DNA from: Propionibacteriaceae bacterium | Lineage (GTDB): Bacteria; Actinomycetota; Actinomycetes; Propionibacteriales; Propionibacteriaceae | Length of the DNA: 14,695 bases | Assembly (NCBI GenBank): GCA_009778535.1 | Contig: WRJP01000031.1 | Coordinates: 1-14,695, forward strand | Reading direction: 5' to 3' | In this document: piece by piece, positions 5,282 to 12,465 of the stretch | Layout of the letters: every line of letters begins with the position of its first letter | Numbering within the stretch: the stretch's first letter is position 1 | Position numbers and translations under genes: made by a program | Notes under the pieces: model-generated | Database searches by the model: none | Told to the model about the DNA's origin: nothing | What the model saw: only the letters and a program-made list of their open reading frames with translations

Positions 5282-6142
5282 TCAGGCACTTAGCCGAAGT
5301 GGCTCGTTACGCTCTTGCAAAAGACCACGGAGTCGGCTCAGCGCAATCTGCTCAATCCTGCGAATCCCGCTCACACTACGACCAAGCCTTTTTGCCACGG
5401 CAACCAACGTTAGCTGCGGATTTCCAGCCAATCCGAATCGCAGCGTTATCACAGTTGCTTCCACCTCAGTAAGAAAAGCAAGACTGCGCAGCAGCGCTTG
5501 TTGCTCCAAACCCGCATCGAAATCAACTGACTCGGCAGCCACGCCTCCCCAGCTAGTTTCGGTTTGCGGAAGTGGGAGTGCGGGACGACAGGAAAGAAGA
5601 TATTGCAGCCGTCGCGAATCCAGACTCAGATTTTCGCACGCCTGCTCCCAGACGACACTTGTACCTAACTCCTGCTCCAACGCACTCCCCAGCTTCAGTA
5701 CCTTCGCACGTTGCAAGGCCAGACCTGGCGGCACTTCCCCCATCCGAGAAAAGGCTGCTGCCGCTATCTGATGCCGTACTCTGGGAAAGGCGAATGTGAT
5801 GAAACGACCAATGCGAAAATCAAATTTACGCAGGGCTTCAGCGAGTGCAACAAAACCTTCTTGAAATAACTCGTCGGTATCGAGTTGGTTACGCCTGGCT
5901 TCACGCGAAGCGAGCATCGCAACCAACCTCACGTTGGCGAGTAGAAACTGGCTCCAAGCTGCTTTACCACATCTGACAAGCTCCGCTAACTCCTCCGCTT
6001 CGGCTATCGCCGGGAATGTCCCGCAATCGAGTGCTGCTTGCGCCAAAACGCCAGCCTCGATAGCCAAACCCAGTTCGCGTTCTTCGCTTGCGTTAAGTAA
6101 CTCTCCTGCTGTGATCTTTTCCACATCTTTATTTTGTGGCAT
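5282..6142 (-). CDS. sigma-70-family RNA polymerase sigma factor, divergent
   Basis: This 286-residue protein has the order of a non-ECF sigma factor. A region 1.2-like helix lies at about 11-40. Region 2 is at about 65-130, with LLANVRLVAMLASREARRN, LDTDELFQEGFVALAEALRKFDFRIG and FITFAFPRVRHQIAAA. A short region 3 spans about 141-185, and region 4 about 213-275, with ATVITLRFGLAGNPQLTLVAVAKRLGRSVSGIRRIEQIALSRLR. Compared with housekeeping SigA it lacks region 1.1, and the promoter-melting YATWWIRQ motif is replaced by FAFPRVRHQ, so it probably reads unusual promoters. No Shine-Dalgarno sequence precedes ATG 6142; GTG at V7 is an alternative. DnaA-box-like sequences sit at its 5' end. It lies just downstream of rluD on the same strand. 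Confidence 0.85.
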   Translation of the reverse strand: MPQNKDVEKITAGELLNASEERELGLAIEAGVLAQAALDCGTFPAIAEAEELAELVRCGKAAWSQFLLANVRLVAMLASREARRNQLDTDELFQEGFVALAEALRKFDFRIGRFITFAFPRVRHQIAAAAFSRMGEVPPGLALQRAKVLKLGSALEQELGTSVVWEQACENLSLDSRRLQYLLSCRPALPLPQTETSWGGVAAESVDFDAGLEQQALLRSLAFLTEVEATVITLRFGLAGNPQLTLVAVAKRLGRSVSGIRRIEQIALSRLRGLLQERNEPLRLSA

Positions 6143-6192
6143 GAACTACGCAGCTACTGTGGTCTGCGATGAATCTGTGGAACAGCAACTGG

Positions 6193-6201
6193 TTATCCAC
6201 A
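6193..6201 (+). promoter_or_regulatory. DnaA-box consensus upstream of sigma gene
   Basis: TTATCCACA is an exact DnaA-box consensus in the 92-base gap between the rluD stop and the sigma-factor start. A near match, TTTTCCACA, lies at 6117-6125 inside the sigma gene, and TGTTCCACA reads on the minus strand around 6177-6185. A cluster of three is suggestive of DnaA control; a single 9-mer can occur by chance. Confidence 0.4.
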
Positions 6202-6234
6202 GCGCCGGATTTTCACTTTGCCTTCTGCCCTAGT

Positions 6235-7167
6235 TCATCTGGTAAATGCAGATCCCCGCACGATCTCCAAAGCGGCATTCAGATCAGCAGGAAGCTGTGA
6301 ATGAAACTCCACAGCCTCATTTCTTGTTGGATGCATGAAAGCAAGTCTCGTCGCATGTAACCATTGCCGATCTAAACCCAGCTTTGCGGACAACACTGGG
6401 TCACTGCCGTAAACAGGATCGCCAACAACCGGATGCTTTATCGCCTGCATGTGAACCCTGATCTGATGAGTGCGACCAGTCTCTAGCTCAATTTGCAGCC
6501 AAGTGGTTGACCTGAAAGCCTCCAACGTCTCGTAATGGGTCACGGCATGTCTACCGCCAGCGACAACGGCCATTTTGTACTCCGCACCCTTTTTTCTTCC
6601 TATCGGAGCATCTATGCTGCCCGCGAAAGGGTCAGGATGACCCTGTACGAGAGTTTGGTAGTTTTTTTCAACAGCCCGCGATTTGAATGCCCGCTTCAAG
6701 GTGCTGTAGGCAATTTCACTCTTTGCAACAACCATCAAACCCGAAGTACCAACATCTAGCCGTTGCACAATTCCTTGACGTTCTACTGCGCCAGATGTCG
6801 AAATCCTGAAACCGGCACCTGCTAAATGCTCAACCACGGAACCTCCCTCCCAGCCGAGGCTAGGATGCGCGGCGATTCCCGCAGGCTTGTCGACTACCAC
6901 GATGTCAGCATCGTCGTAAATGATTTCTATTCCCTCAACCTGAGCCGGAACCACTTCTACGGTGTTACTGGCTTCGGATAGTTCGACTTCGAGCAAGTCT
7001 CCGGCATACACGCGCGCTGATTTCAACACAACACCTGAATTCAGCGACACCGCTTGAGCCACGATTAAGGCTTCAATCCGGTTTCTGCTCAATCCGGTCA
7101 TCCGAGCTGCGGCGACATCGAGACGTTCTCCGTCCAGACCGTCAGGAACCAGCCAAGTACTAGGCAT
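6235..7167 (-). CDS. rluD: RluA/RluD-family 23S rRNA pseudouridine synthase
   Basis: This enzyme isomerises uridines in 23S rRNA (helix 69 for RluD itself). The 310-residue protein has an N-terminal S4 RNA-binding domain (about 13-65: GERLDVAAARMTGLSRNRIEALI), then the synthase domain with DADIVVVDKPAGIAAHPS (86-103), the catalytic loop GIVQRLDVGTSGLMVVAKS (132-150, catalytic D138) and LETGRTHQIRVHM. The loop has Q135 where most relatives have H. Start ATG 7167 overlaps the lspA stop by eight bases, giving translational coupling; the lspA-rluD pair is conserved in many bacteria. RluD and other RluA-family members are hard to separate from sequence alone. Confidence 0.9.
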   Translation of the reverse strand: MPSTWLVPDGLDGERLDVAAARMTGLSRNRIEALIVAQAVSLNSGVVLKSARVYAGDLLEVELSEASNTVEVVPAQVEGIEIIYDDADIVVVDKPAGIAAHPSLGWEGGSVVEHLAGAGFRISTSGAVERQGIVQRLDVGTSGLMVVAKSEIAYSTLKRAFKSRAVEKNYQTLVQGHPDPFAGSIDAPIGRKKGAEYKMAVVAGGRHAVTHYETLEAFRSTTWLQIELETGRTHQIRVHMQAIKHPVVGDPVYGSDPVLSAKLGLDRQWLHATRLAFMHPTRNEAVEFHSQLPADLNAALEIVRGSAFTR

Positions 7168-7711
7168 TCTTCAACTTCGTTCCTGACGGATCAATCTGCA
7201 TTATGACCATGAACCAAATGATCATGACCGCCGCAGCGGTAATACATATGTCAGCAAAATTGATAACTGCGAAATATTTCAGTTCCAGAAAATCGACTAC
7301 CCGTCCATAAAAAATTTGCGGTTCCCGCAGGAGCCTGTCGGTTAGGTTTCCGGATATTCCTGAAATGAGCAGACCCGTCGCTATCGCCCAACCGGCGTGG
7401 CGCACTCTTGGAACCAGAAATATCAAGACTGCAAGCAGCGCAGCTATCGCAAAGCAGGTGAAGGCAACAGTGAACTCCTCCCCCATTGAGAATGCGGCCC
7501 CGGAGTTGAATAACAGCCGTAGCCGGACAAAGTCTCCCAGCACAGAAATCGGGTGATTAGAATCCAACAATGCCAGCGCAGCCTGTTTTGTAAAAAAATC
7601 AATACCCCACCCCGCAAGGCCGATGCATACGGCTAACGCAAAGTGTTTTGCTGATATGTGGAAACCCTTTTGGATTATCGCCGTTCCTCTCGCCGCTTGC
7701 AGTCCATACAT
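7160..7711 (-). CDS. lspA: lipoprotein signal peptidase II
   Basis: LspA is an inner-membrane aspartic protease that removes signal peptides from diacylated prolipoproteins. The 183-residue protein has four membrane segments (about 23-40, 83-101, 107-121, 149-172) and the family motifs: D38-x2-TK, the N69SGAAFS block, GNLTDR (121-126, D125) and VVDF...INFAD (138-154, D154). D125 and D154 form the catalytic dyad. The ATG at 7711 lies inside the preceding dksA/traR-like gene (37-base overlap). No later ATG precedes the first helix, so this start is kept; a non-ATG start near 7675 is possible. Confidence 0.93.
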   Translation of the reverse strand: MYGLQAARGTAIIQKGFHISAKHFALAVCIGLAGWGIDFFTKQAALALLDSNHPISVLGDFVRLRLLFNSGAAFSMGEEFTVAFTCFAIAALLAVLIFLVPRVRHAGWAIATGLLISGISGNLTDRLLREPQIFYGRVVDFLELKYFAVINFADICITAAAVMIIWFMVIMQIDPSGTKLKNA

Positions 7712-8091
7712 AAAGTGGCACGTGGGAAAACCAAGAGCCGATCTTTGCCGATCGGCTTTTGGCAGGCTTCACACCAGCCATAGGTTCCGGCTTCAAATAG
7801 TCGCAGCGCCAACTGCGCTTGTTCATACATGTCACGAGCATTCTGCATTAGCGACATTTCTTGGTCACGCTCAAAATTGGAAGAACCAATGTCGGCAGCA
7901 TCACGTCCGGCTCCGTCTGCGCCTTCGGAGAAAAGATCAGCTAACCCAGCCTCTGCAATCTGAATCGCTTTTTCCATCCTTACAAGATCAGCCTTCAGGA
8001 TGTCACGAACTTCCGTTACCTCGGCAGCAGTCCACGGTTCTTCATCTTCTGCTACCGGCAGATTTACCTTCACCCTACGCGTGACGGCCAT
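7675..8091 (-). CDS. TraR/DksA-type zinc-finger protein
   Basis: This 138-residue protein has a helical hairpin (about 21-100) and a C-terminal C4 zinc finger: C107-x2-C110 (GWCEACQKPIG) and C128-x2-C131 (LCMDCKRREE). DksA-like proteins bind the secondary channel of RNA polymerase through the hairpin tip. Actinobacterial members next to divIVA are conserved, but their role is unclear, so calling this a true DksA would overreach. ATG 8091 has AGGGGA seven bases upstream. The 54 bases between it and divIVA contain a small inverted repeat, CTCATG-5-CATGAG (8106-8122). Confidence 0.85.
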   Translation of the reverse strand: MAVTRRVKVNLPVAEDEEPWTAAEVTEVRDILKADLVRMEKAIQIAEAGLADLFSEGADGAGRDAADIGSSNFERDQEMSLMQNARDMYEQAQLALRLFEAGTYGWCEACQKPIGKDRLLVFPRATLCMDCKRREERR

Positions 8092-8145
8092 TGCAATTCC
8101 CCTTACTCATGACATCCATGAGCAGGCAGAGTATCACCTGAACCG

Positions 8146-9138
8146 CTATTCGCCTAACAATGCGTCCAGGCGTGGCGTAATAGATTCGCCTCCGGTATCC
8201 CCAAGCAATTCCGTCGGCAGGTCAATGGGTTCCAAAGTGGCATCTGCTAAAGCCTTGATTTGTTTTTCCATATGCGAGGTGAGATTGATTCGATAGTTGC
8301 TCTCAAACTTGCGAAGGTGCTCCACTTTGACGCGCAACTTATCGCGTTCGCTTTCCAACTCGGAGAGCATTGCATTGCGGCTGCGCTCTGCTTCTGTCGT
8401 AAGCGCATCTGCCTTCGCTTTTGCCTCCGTTGAGACCTGCTCGGCATTTATCCTGGCTTCCGACTCAATTCGGTCAGCCCGAGTTCTGGCATCTGTGAGG
8501 GTCTCATGGGCACGTTTGTTGGCATTGTTAATGACGGTCTCAACCTCGTTGCGCGCGTCGCCAAGCAGGCGCTGTGCTTCAGCTTTAGATTCGCCGACGA
8601 GCCGTTCCGACTGCTCGGTTGCCATCGCCAATAGTCTGGTTACAGCATTCGAGGCTTGATCTGAACTGGTAACTACAATGTTCTGGCTCTGCCCGGGAAC
8701 CGGAGCTATGATCTGCTCAACAGCACTGGCTGCCGCCGCGCCCTGACGTAAGGTCTGAACCTCGGCACGCAATGAAACGATCTCCTCATCCCGCAACGAC
8801 AGTTCACGTCCCAATTGCACCGACTGTTGTTCACCGGCTTGCAAGTCTTGGCTAAGCTTCATCACCTGCGAACTTAACGAATCAATCCGATCTTGACGAG
8901 CCTGGAGGTCTGCTCTAACTTCGTCTGGGGTGAAATCCGTGGTGGCAAAAATACTGCCAGTCGGTTCGGGAACCGAAACTGAATCCACTCGCTCTTTTAG
9001 ATAGGCATTCTCATCTAATAGCTGTACAAGAGTTGCTTCCACTTTATCGACAAAGTTGTCTACATCTACCGGTTCATATCCGTTACGCCGCGCCAGATGG
9101 AATCGGGTCGCACGGACTTGTTCCAGAGTCAATGTCAT
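8146..9138 (-). CDS. divIVA: DivIVA/Wag31 polar growth and division protein
   Basis: DivIVA (Wag31 in mycobacteria, Ag84) binds curved membrane at poles and septa and recruits the cell-wall synthesis machinery. The N-terminal lipid-binding domain is clear: MTLTLEQVRATRFHLARRNGYEPVDVDNFVDKVEATLVQLLDENAYLKERV (1-51), with the conserved GY and VDNFVDKVE. A linker is followed by two long coiled coils (about 75-130 and 175-295), rich in A, E, R and with heptad spacing. Its 330 residues are in the range for actinobacterial DivIVA. GAGGTGAG three bases before ATG 9138 is a strong ribosome-binding site. A 241-base gap upstream suggests its own promoter in addition to read-through from ftsZ. Confidence 0.93.
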   Translation of the reverse strand: MTLTLEQVRATRFHLARRNGYEPVDVDNFVDKVEATLVQLLDENAYLKERVDSVSVPEPTGSIFATTDFTPDEVRADLQARQDRIDSLSSQVMKLSQDLQAGEQQSVQLGRELSLRDEEIVSLRAEVQTLRQGAAAASAVEQIIAPVPGQSQNIVVTSSDQASNAVTRLLAMATEQSERLVGESKAEAQRLLGDARNEVETVINNANKRAHETLTDARTRADRIESEARINAEQVSTEAKAKADALTTEAERSRNAMLSELESERDKLRVKVEHLRKFESNYRINLTSHMEKQIKALADATLEPIDLPTELLGDTGGESITPRLDALLGE

Positions 9139-9379
9139 GATCTCACCTCATGTATCACTTAAGCTACTGGTTAGCTGTTCAACAAAGGCTAGTGCAGCAA
9201 GGCGCGCTAATCCAAAGAATCTTCAGATTTTGGCTCGTTTCTAAACAACTACTCGACTTATTGTACTTTCTCATCGCTTGTACAGTTGCAAAGCTGTGAA
9301 AATCGACTCAACCAAGATCGAACCTGGTTTGACGTGCCGGTTTCACGAAATGCGGATGATTAGCCGCGATGTGGGCAGA
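9139..9379 (-). promoter_or_regulatory. divIVA upstream region
   Basis: These 241 bases between the yggT stop and divIVA contain no gene. The minus strand shows TACAAT (9260-9265), a good -10 candidate, about 120 bases before the ATG; TTGCAA (9286-9291) lies upstream at a too-long 20-base spacing. The remainder is AT-richer than its neighbours. It is probably a separate divIVA promoter with a long leader. Confidence 0.4.
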
Positions 9380-9667
9380 TCAGAATGTCAGAGCCGATTG
9401 CAGCAGTGGGCCAATGATGACAAGTGACAACCACAGCACGATGAAGGCCAGGTCTAATTGCAGTTCCCCCAGACGCAGGGGCGGAATGAACTTGCGGAGC
9501 AGTTTCAGCGGTGGATCGGTGATGGTGTAGATGATTTCGACAATCACCAATACGAAACCTCTAGGTGTCCAACCGCGTCGAAACAGTGGAATGAATGAAA
9601 TCAGAGCCCGTATCGCCAAGATAAAAACATATGCCGAGATCAACCGTCCAACAATAATCCCCAACAC
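9380..9667 (-). CDS. YggT-family membrane protein
   Basis: This 95-residue protein fits the YggT family: an N-terminal helix (about 4-25), the conserved loop ITDPPLKLLRKFIPPLRLGELQLDLAFIVLW (about 49-79) and a C-terminal helix (about 72-92). YggT is found in division clusters between sepF and divIVA throughout actinobacteria and Firmicutes; its exact role is not settled. The start is GTG 9667 with GAGGTGAG about four bases upstream. It lies nine bases after the sepF stop, so the two are surely co-transcribed. Confidence 0.88.
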   Translation of the reverse strand: MLGIIVGRLISAYVFILAIRALISFIPLFRRGWTPRGFVLVIVEIIYTITDPPLKLLRKFIPPLRLGELQLDLAFIVLWLSLVIIGPLLQSALTF

Positions 9668-9676
9668 TGGCTCACC

Positions 9677-10129
9677 TCACGACTGGTTGTAGAAACCTCC
9701 AGCTAAGCGCTCTTTATCTTCAGCCGCGACTTCGATATTGGGAGGTGACAGTAGGAACACCTTGCTTGTAATGCGTTCGATATTGCCATGAAGACCGAAG
9801 ATAAGTCCAGCCGAGAAATCAACTAACCGCTTCGCGTCAGACTCTGTCATTTCTGTCAGATTCATGATAACGGGGGTTCCGTCGCGGAATGCCTCCCCAA
9901 CGTTGCGCGCATCATTGTAGGTGCGGGGGTTGATGCGAGCGATACGGCTGAGATCGGCGCGCTTCGGGGACGGCTGTGAACGTTTTGTCTCGATATTGGT
10001 GACGGTGGCAGCAGGAGTGTCTGCTAGCTCTACCTGCTCCGTGTCATCAGCTTCGACGGGTTCATCCAAGTAGTCGGTATCGGAAACGAGCCCAAGCCAC
10101 ATAGCAGCTTTCTTAATGCTAACGGCCAT
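9677..10129 (-). CDS. sepF: SepF cell-division protein
   Basis: SepF anchors FtsZ to the membrane in actinobacteria, which lack FtsA. The 150-residue protein starts with a membrane-targeting amphipathic helix (MAVSIKKAAMWLGL, 1-14), has an acidic, flexible linker (about 17-65), and a C-terminal SepF core: RINPRTYNDARNVGEAFRDGTPVIMNLTEM (about 65-94), DAKRLVDFSAGLIFGLHGNIERITSKVFLLSPPNIEV (about 98-134). The tail GGFYNQS is typical. GGGAGG precedes ATG 10129. It lies downstream of ftsZ as usual, but ylmD and ylmE, which often separate the two, are missing. Confidence 0.94.
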   Translation of the reverse strand: MAVSIKKAAMWLGLVSDTDYLDEPVEADDTEQVELADTPAATVTNIETKRSQPSPKRADLSRIARINPRTYNDARNVGEAFRDGTPVIMNLTEMTESDAKRLVDFSAGLIFGLHGNIERITSKVFLLSPPNIEVAAEDKERLAGGFYNQS

Positions 10130-10379
10130 ATTCCCTCCCAGTTATCGTTCTCGTACACAGCCTAATGTGGGTATTCTCCGGCTGTGAGAGGCTCGCCGGT
10201 CAAAATCAACACACACATTTGCGCCAGATTGTTGCCGTTAACCTGTCTGCCTGTCCCAAGCCGACGACTTCAGCTGTAATCCAAGATCGAATCTTTGCTG
10301 CTCGTCGTCGCATGCGCTCGGAAAAGCAGCTCCTATGCCGTCAACGACTTGCCGAAAGAAGAACATCGGTGGCGTTGCG
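10130..10379 (-). other. ftsZ-sepF intergenic region, site of absent ylmD/ylmE
   Basis: These 250 bases hold no convincing gene. A 35-codon minus-strand frame (MRRRAAKIRSWITAEVVG...) exists, but it has no clear ribosome-binding site and no likeness to YlmD or YlmE that I can see. TTGACC occurs on the minus strand near 10194-10199, without a -10 at proper spacing. The strong sepF ribosome-binding site lies at its end. Confidence 0.45.
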
Positions 10380-11486
10380 CTACTTCAAGAAATCGGGAAT
10401 GTCTAATTCCTCAACTGCTGTTTGCGTTGACGGCGGCTCCGGACGCGGTGGCGCAACAGTTTTGGGTTCTGAGTTTTGATTCGGTTCGAGTTTCGGCTTG
10501 AAATCACCCATTTCGGGTTTTGCCCTCGGAACATACCTCTTATTCTCGAAACCGGCAGCAATCACCGTGACGCGCACTTCGTCTCCCAAGCCGTCGTCGA
10601 TAACGGTGCCGAAGATTATGTTCGCATCGGGGTCTGCGGCCTTCTCAATCAATTCTGCGGCTTCTGATGCCTCAAATAGACCCAAATCGGAGCCGCCAGA
10701 GATTGAGAGCAGCACCGCCTTTGCGCCATCGATGCTGGCTTCCAGTAGTGGGGACGAAATAGCGGTTTGGGCGGCCTGCCGGGCTCGGTCTTCGCCGCGG
10801 GCTGAGCCGATTCCCATCAATGCCGAGCCAGCGCTGGCCATGACTGCTCGCACATCGGCAAAGTCCAGGTTAATCAGACCTGGAGTTGTGATTAGGTCAG
10901 TTATCCCAGAAACACCCTGCATCAAAATCTGGTCGGCTTGTTTGAAGGCTTCAAGAATCGTTACTTTTCTATCGGTCATTTCAAGCAGTTTGTCGTTGGG
11001 AATGACGATGAGAGTGTCAACTTCGTCGCGCAAAACGTCGATTCCAGACTCTGCTTGATACGAACGTCGTTTACCTTCAAATCTGAACGGTCTCGTAACT
11101 ACGCCTATCGTCAGCGCTCCCAGCGAGCGGGCTATTTTGGCCACAATCGGCGCTCCACCTGTGCCGGTTCCGCCGCCTTCTCCGGCGGTAACGAAAACCA
11201 TATCTGCACCGCGCAGTACTTCTTCGATCTCCTCGGCGTGATCTTCCGCTGCCTGTTTCCCTATCTCTGGGTTAGCTCCAGCCCCGAGTCCGCGCGTCAA
11301 TTCTCTGCCAATGTCTAACTTCACATCAGCGTCGCTCATCAGCAGCGCTTGAGCATCAGTATTGACGGCAATAAACTCAACGCCGCGCAGACCGGATTCG
11401 ATCATACGATTTACGGCATTTACCCCGCCGCCGCCAACGCCAACTACCTTGATCACAGCCAGGTAATTCTGGGATGTAGTTCCCAC
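10380..11486 (-). CDS. ftsZ: cell-division GTPase FtsZ
   Basis: FtsZ is the tubulin homologue that forms the Z-ring. With start GTG 11486 the protein has 368 residues. It shows VVGVGGGGVNAVNRM (14-28), the tubulin signature GEGGGTGTGGAP (102-113) for GTP binding, the T7 loop NLDFADVRAVM (206-216) for GTP hydrolysis by the next subunit, a variable linker (about 310-355), and the C-terminal peptide DIPDFLK that binds SepF. The frame is open to 11564, but GAAGG nine bases before GTG 11486 and the family's usual start (MTxxQNYLAVIKVVG) decide the start. It is transcribed toward sepF. Unusually, ftsQ is not upstream; a methyltransferase gene is. Confidence 0.96.
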   Translation of the reverse strand: MGTTSQNYLAVIKVVGVGGGGVNAVNRMIESGLRGVEFIAVNTDAQALLMSDADVKLDIGRELTRGLGAGANPEIGKQAAEDHAEEIEEVLRGADMVFVTAGEGGGTGTGGAPIVAKIARSLGALTIGVVTRPFRFEGKRRSYQAESGIDVLRDEVDTLIVIPNDKLLEMTDRKVTILEAFKQADQILMQGVSGITDLITTPGLINLDFADVRAVMASAGSALMGIGSARGEDRARQAAQTAISSPLLEASIDGAKAVLLSISGGSDLGLFEASEAAELIEKAADPDANIIFGTVIDDGLGDEVRVTVIAAGFENKRYVPRAKPEMGDFKPKLEPNQNSEPKTVAPPRPEPPSTQTAVEELDIPDFLK

Positions 11487-11660
11487 TATTTCACACCTTC
11501 GATAGCGAAACCGATATTTCTGGTGCCTCGGTTGACGCGGAAGCAACCACGGAGAAAGACACAACTTCTGGCGTTACTACCTTATGGGACTCATTTTTTT
11601 TCTCCCAAGCAACCCAAAAACGTCGGCGCGTTTCTAAACTAGGGGTTAAGACTTTGTTTG
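11487..11660 (-). promoter_or_regulatory. ftsZ leader region
   Basis: This 174-base gap between the ICMT-like gene and ftsZ contains the ftsZ ribosome-binding site (GAAGG) and an A8 run on the minus strand (about 11593-11600). A frame without a good start is open through the whole gap and stops at 11491-11493, four bases before the ftsZ GTG. No consensus promoter is obvious. Confidence 0.4.
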
Positions 11661-12233
11661 CTACAAATAGCGGCGCACCTTGCGGCAGTAAGCTGCATAT
11701 TCGGCTCGATATTGCTTGGCGAGAAAGGCTTCCTCACGCAAAATCTGGCGATGGATAGCAAATGCAAACCCGACCACAGCCACGCTTATCACGAGGTTGC
11801 GGTTTATTAGGAACAGTCCGAAGAAGAAAAACAGAAAACTGACATAGATTGGGTTACGACTGAGCGCAAATGCGCCAGTGGTCACTAGCTTGGCTGGGGC
11901 ATCGACATCGATTCCAACTCGGAAGGATTCACCAAAGGAGACCAATGTTGCCGCAAAGCCAACTAGCCCCAACACACAAAAACCAATCCCAATCCAACCT
12001 GTTAGCTCCCCTGACCAGAAGCGATCGACCAAGACATTCCAGATAGGCCACCCAAATGCCCCAGCAAGCAGGGCATACAGCAATCCTGCTGCTACGAAAG
12101 GAATCACAAAGTCAGACTTGTTAGTCTTTCCAAAGACCATCGCTTGAATCCCGCGCCGTCGTAGCATCCCTGCCCTGACTGCAACCAGCGCTATCAAGCA
12201 GGCAAAGAGCACCAATGACAATGCCGCTTGCAT
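11661..12233 (-). CDS. ICMT/PEMT-type membrane methyltransferase-like protein
   Basis: This 190-residue membrane protein has about five hydrophobic segments (2-20, 43-62, 78-99, 128-143, 146-160). Its C-terminal half matches the isoprenylcysteine carboxyl methyltransferase/phospholipid methyltransferase superfamily: KLVTTGAFALSRNPIYVSF (115-133), H161, then REEAFLAKQYRAEYAAYCRKVRRYL (166-190). In that family the RNPxY, H and EE elements bind S-adenosylmethionine. The substrate cannot be predicted; bacterial members may modify lipids or thiol compounds. Start ATG 12233 has GGAAGG six bases upstream; the frame is open further but without support. It is transcribed toward ftsZ, in the position where ftsQ/murC would normally be. 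Confidence 0.8.
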   Translation of the reverse strand: MQAALSLVLFACLIALVAVRAGMLRRRGIQAMVFGKTNKSDFVIPFVAAGLLYALLAGAFGWPIWNVLVDRFWSGELTGWIGIGFCVLGLVGFAATLVSFGESFRVGIDVDAPAKLVTTGAFALSRNPIYVSFLFFFFGLFLINRNLVISVAVVGFAFAIHRQILREEAFLAKQYRAEYAAYCRKVRRYL

Positions 12234-12314
12234 GGCTACCTTCCTGTTAATAGTCCTTCCAGAATACTGCCCAAGTTCGCCAATACCCAGTTTTTGCGAG
12301 TGCTGCAACCGGGC

Positions 12315-12350
12315 AGCGGCTACCACAAAGCCTGCGACTAGCGGCTACCA
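12315..12350. repeat. 11-bp direct repeat pair upstream of ICMT-like gene
   Basis: AGCGGCTACCA occurs at 12315-12325 and 12340-12350, 25 bases apart start to start, in the divergent gap before the ICMT-like gene. The spacing is close to two and a half helical turns. It may be a pair of regulator sites. Confidence 0.35.
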
Positions 12351-12426
12351 GCAGAAAGGAACGATAGCCGAAGTAACACCCCACTGAAAAACAAAAGCTG
12401 GGATGGTGGTAGAACACGATTTCTGA

Positions 12427-12439
12427 AGTAAACTTTACT
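12427..12439 (+). promoter_or_regulatory. palindrome upstream of DUF3040 gene
   Basis: AGTAAA-C-TTTACT is a perfect odd palindrome 26 bases before the DUF3040 ATG. TAAACT within it resembles a -10 box, so it could be an operator overlapping the promoter. Confidence 0.35.
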
Positions 12440-12465
12440 CAAGGACAGCGACAGAACGGGTGAGA

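Noticed and set aside
10498..11058. Long plus-strand open frames across ftsZ
   Set aside because: They are antisense to a certain ftsZ gene, serine-rich and without homology that I recognise; they are shadows of its codon bias.
11487..11564. Longer FtsZ starting at 11564
   Set aside because: The extra 26 residues are basic and unlike any FtsZ N-terminus; GTG 11486 has a good ribosome-binding site and the usual start sequence.
12234..12326. Longer start of the ICMT-like gene at 12326
   Set aside because: The added 31 residues lack membrane character and a ribosome-binding site, while GGAAGG directly precedes ATG 12233.
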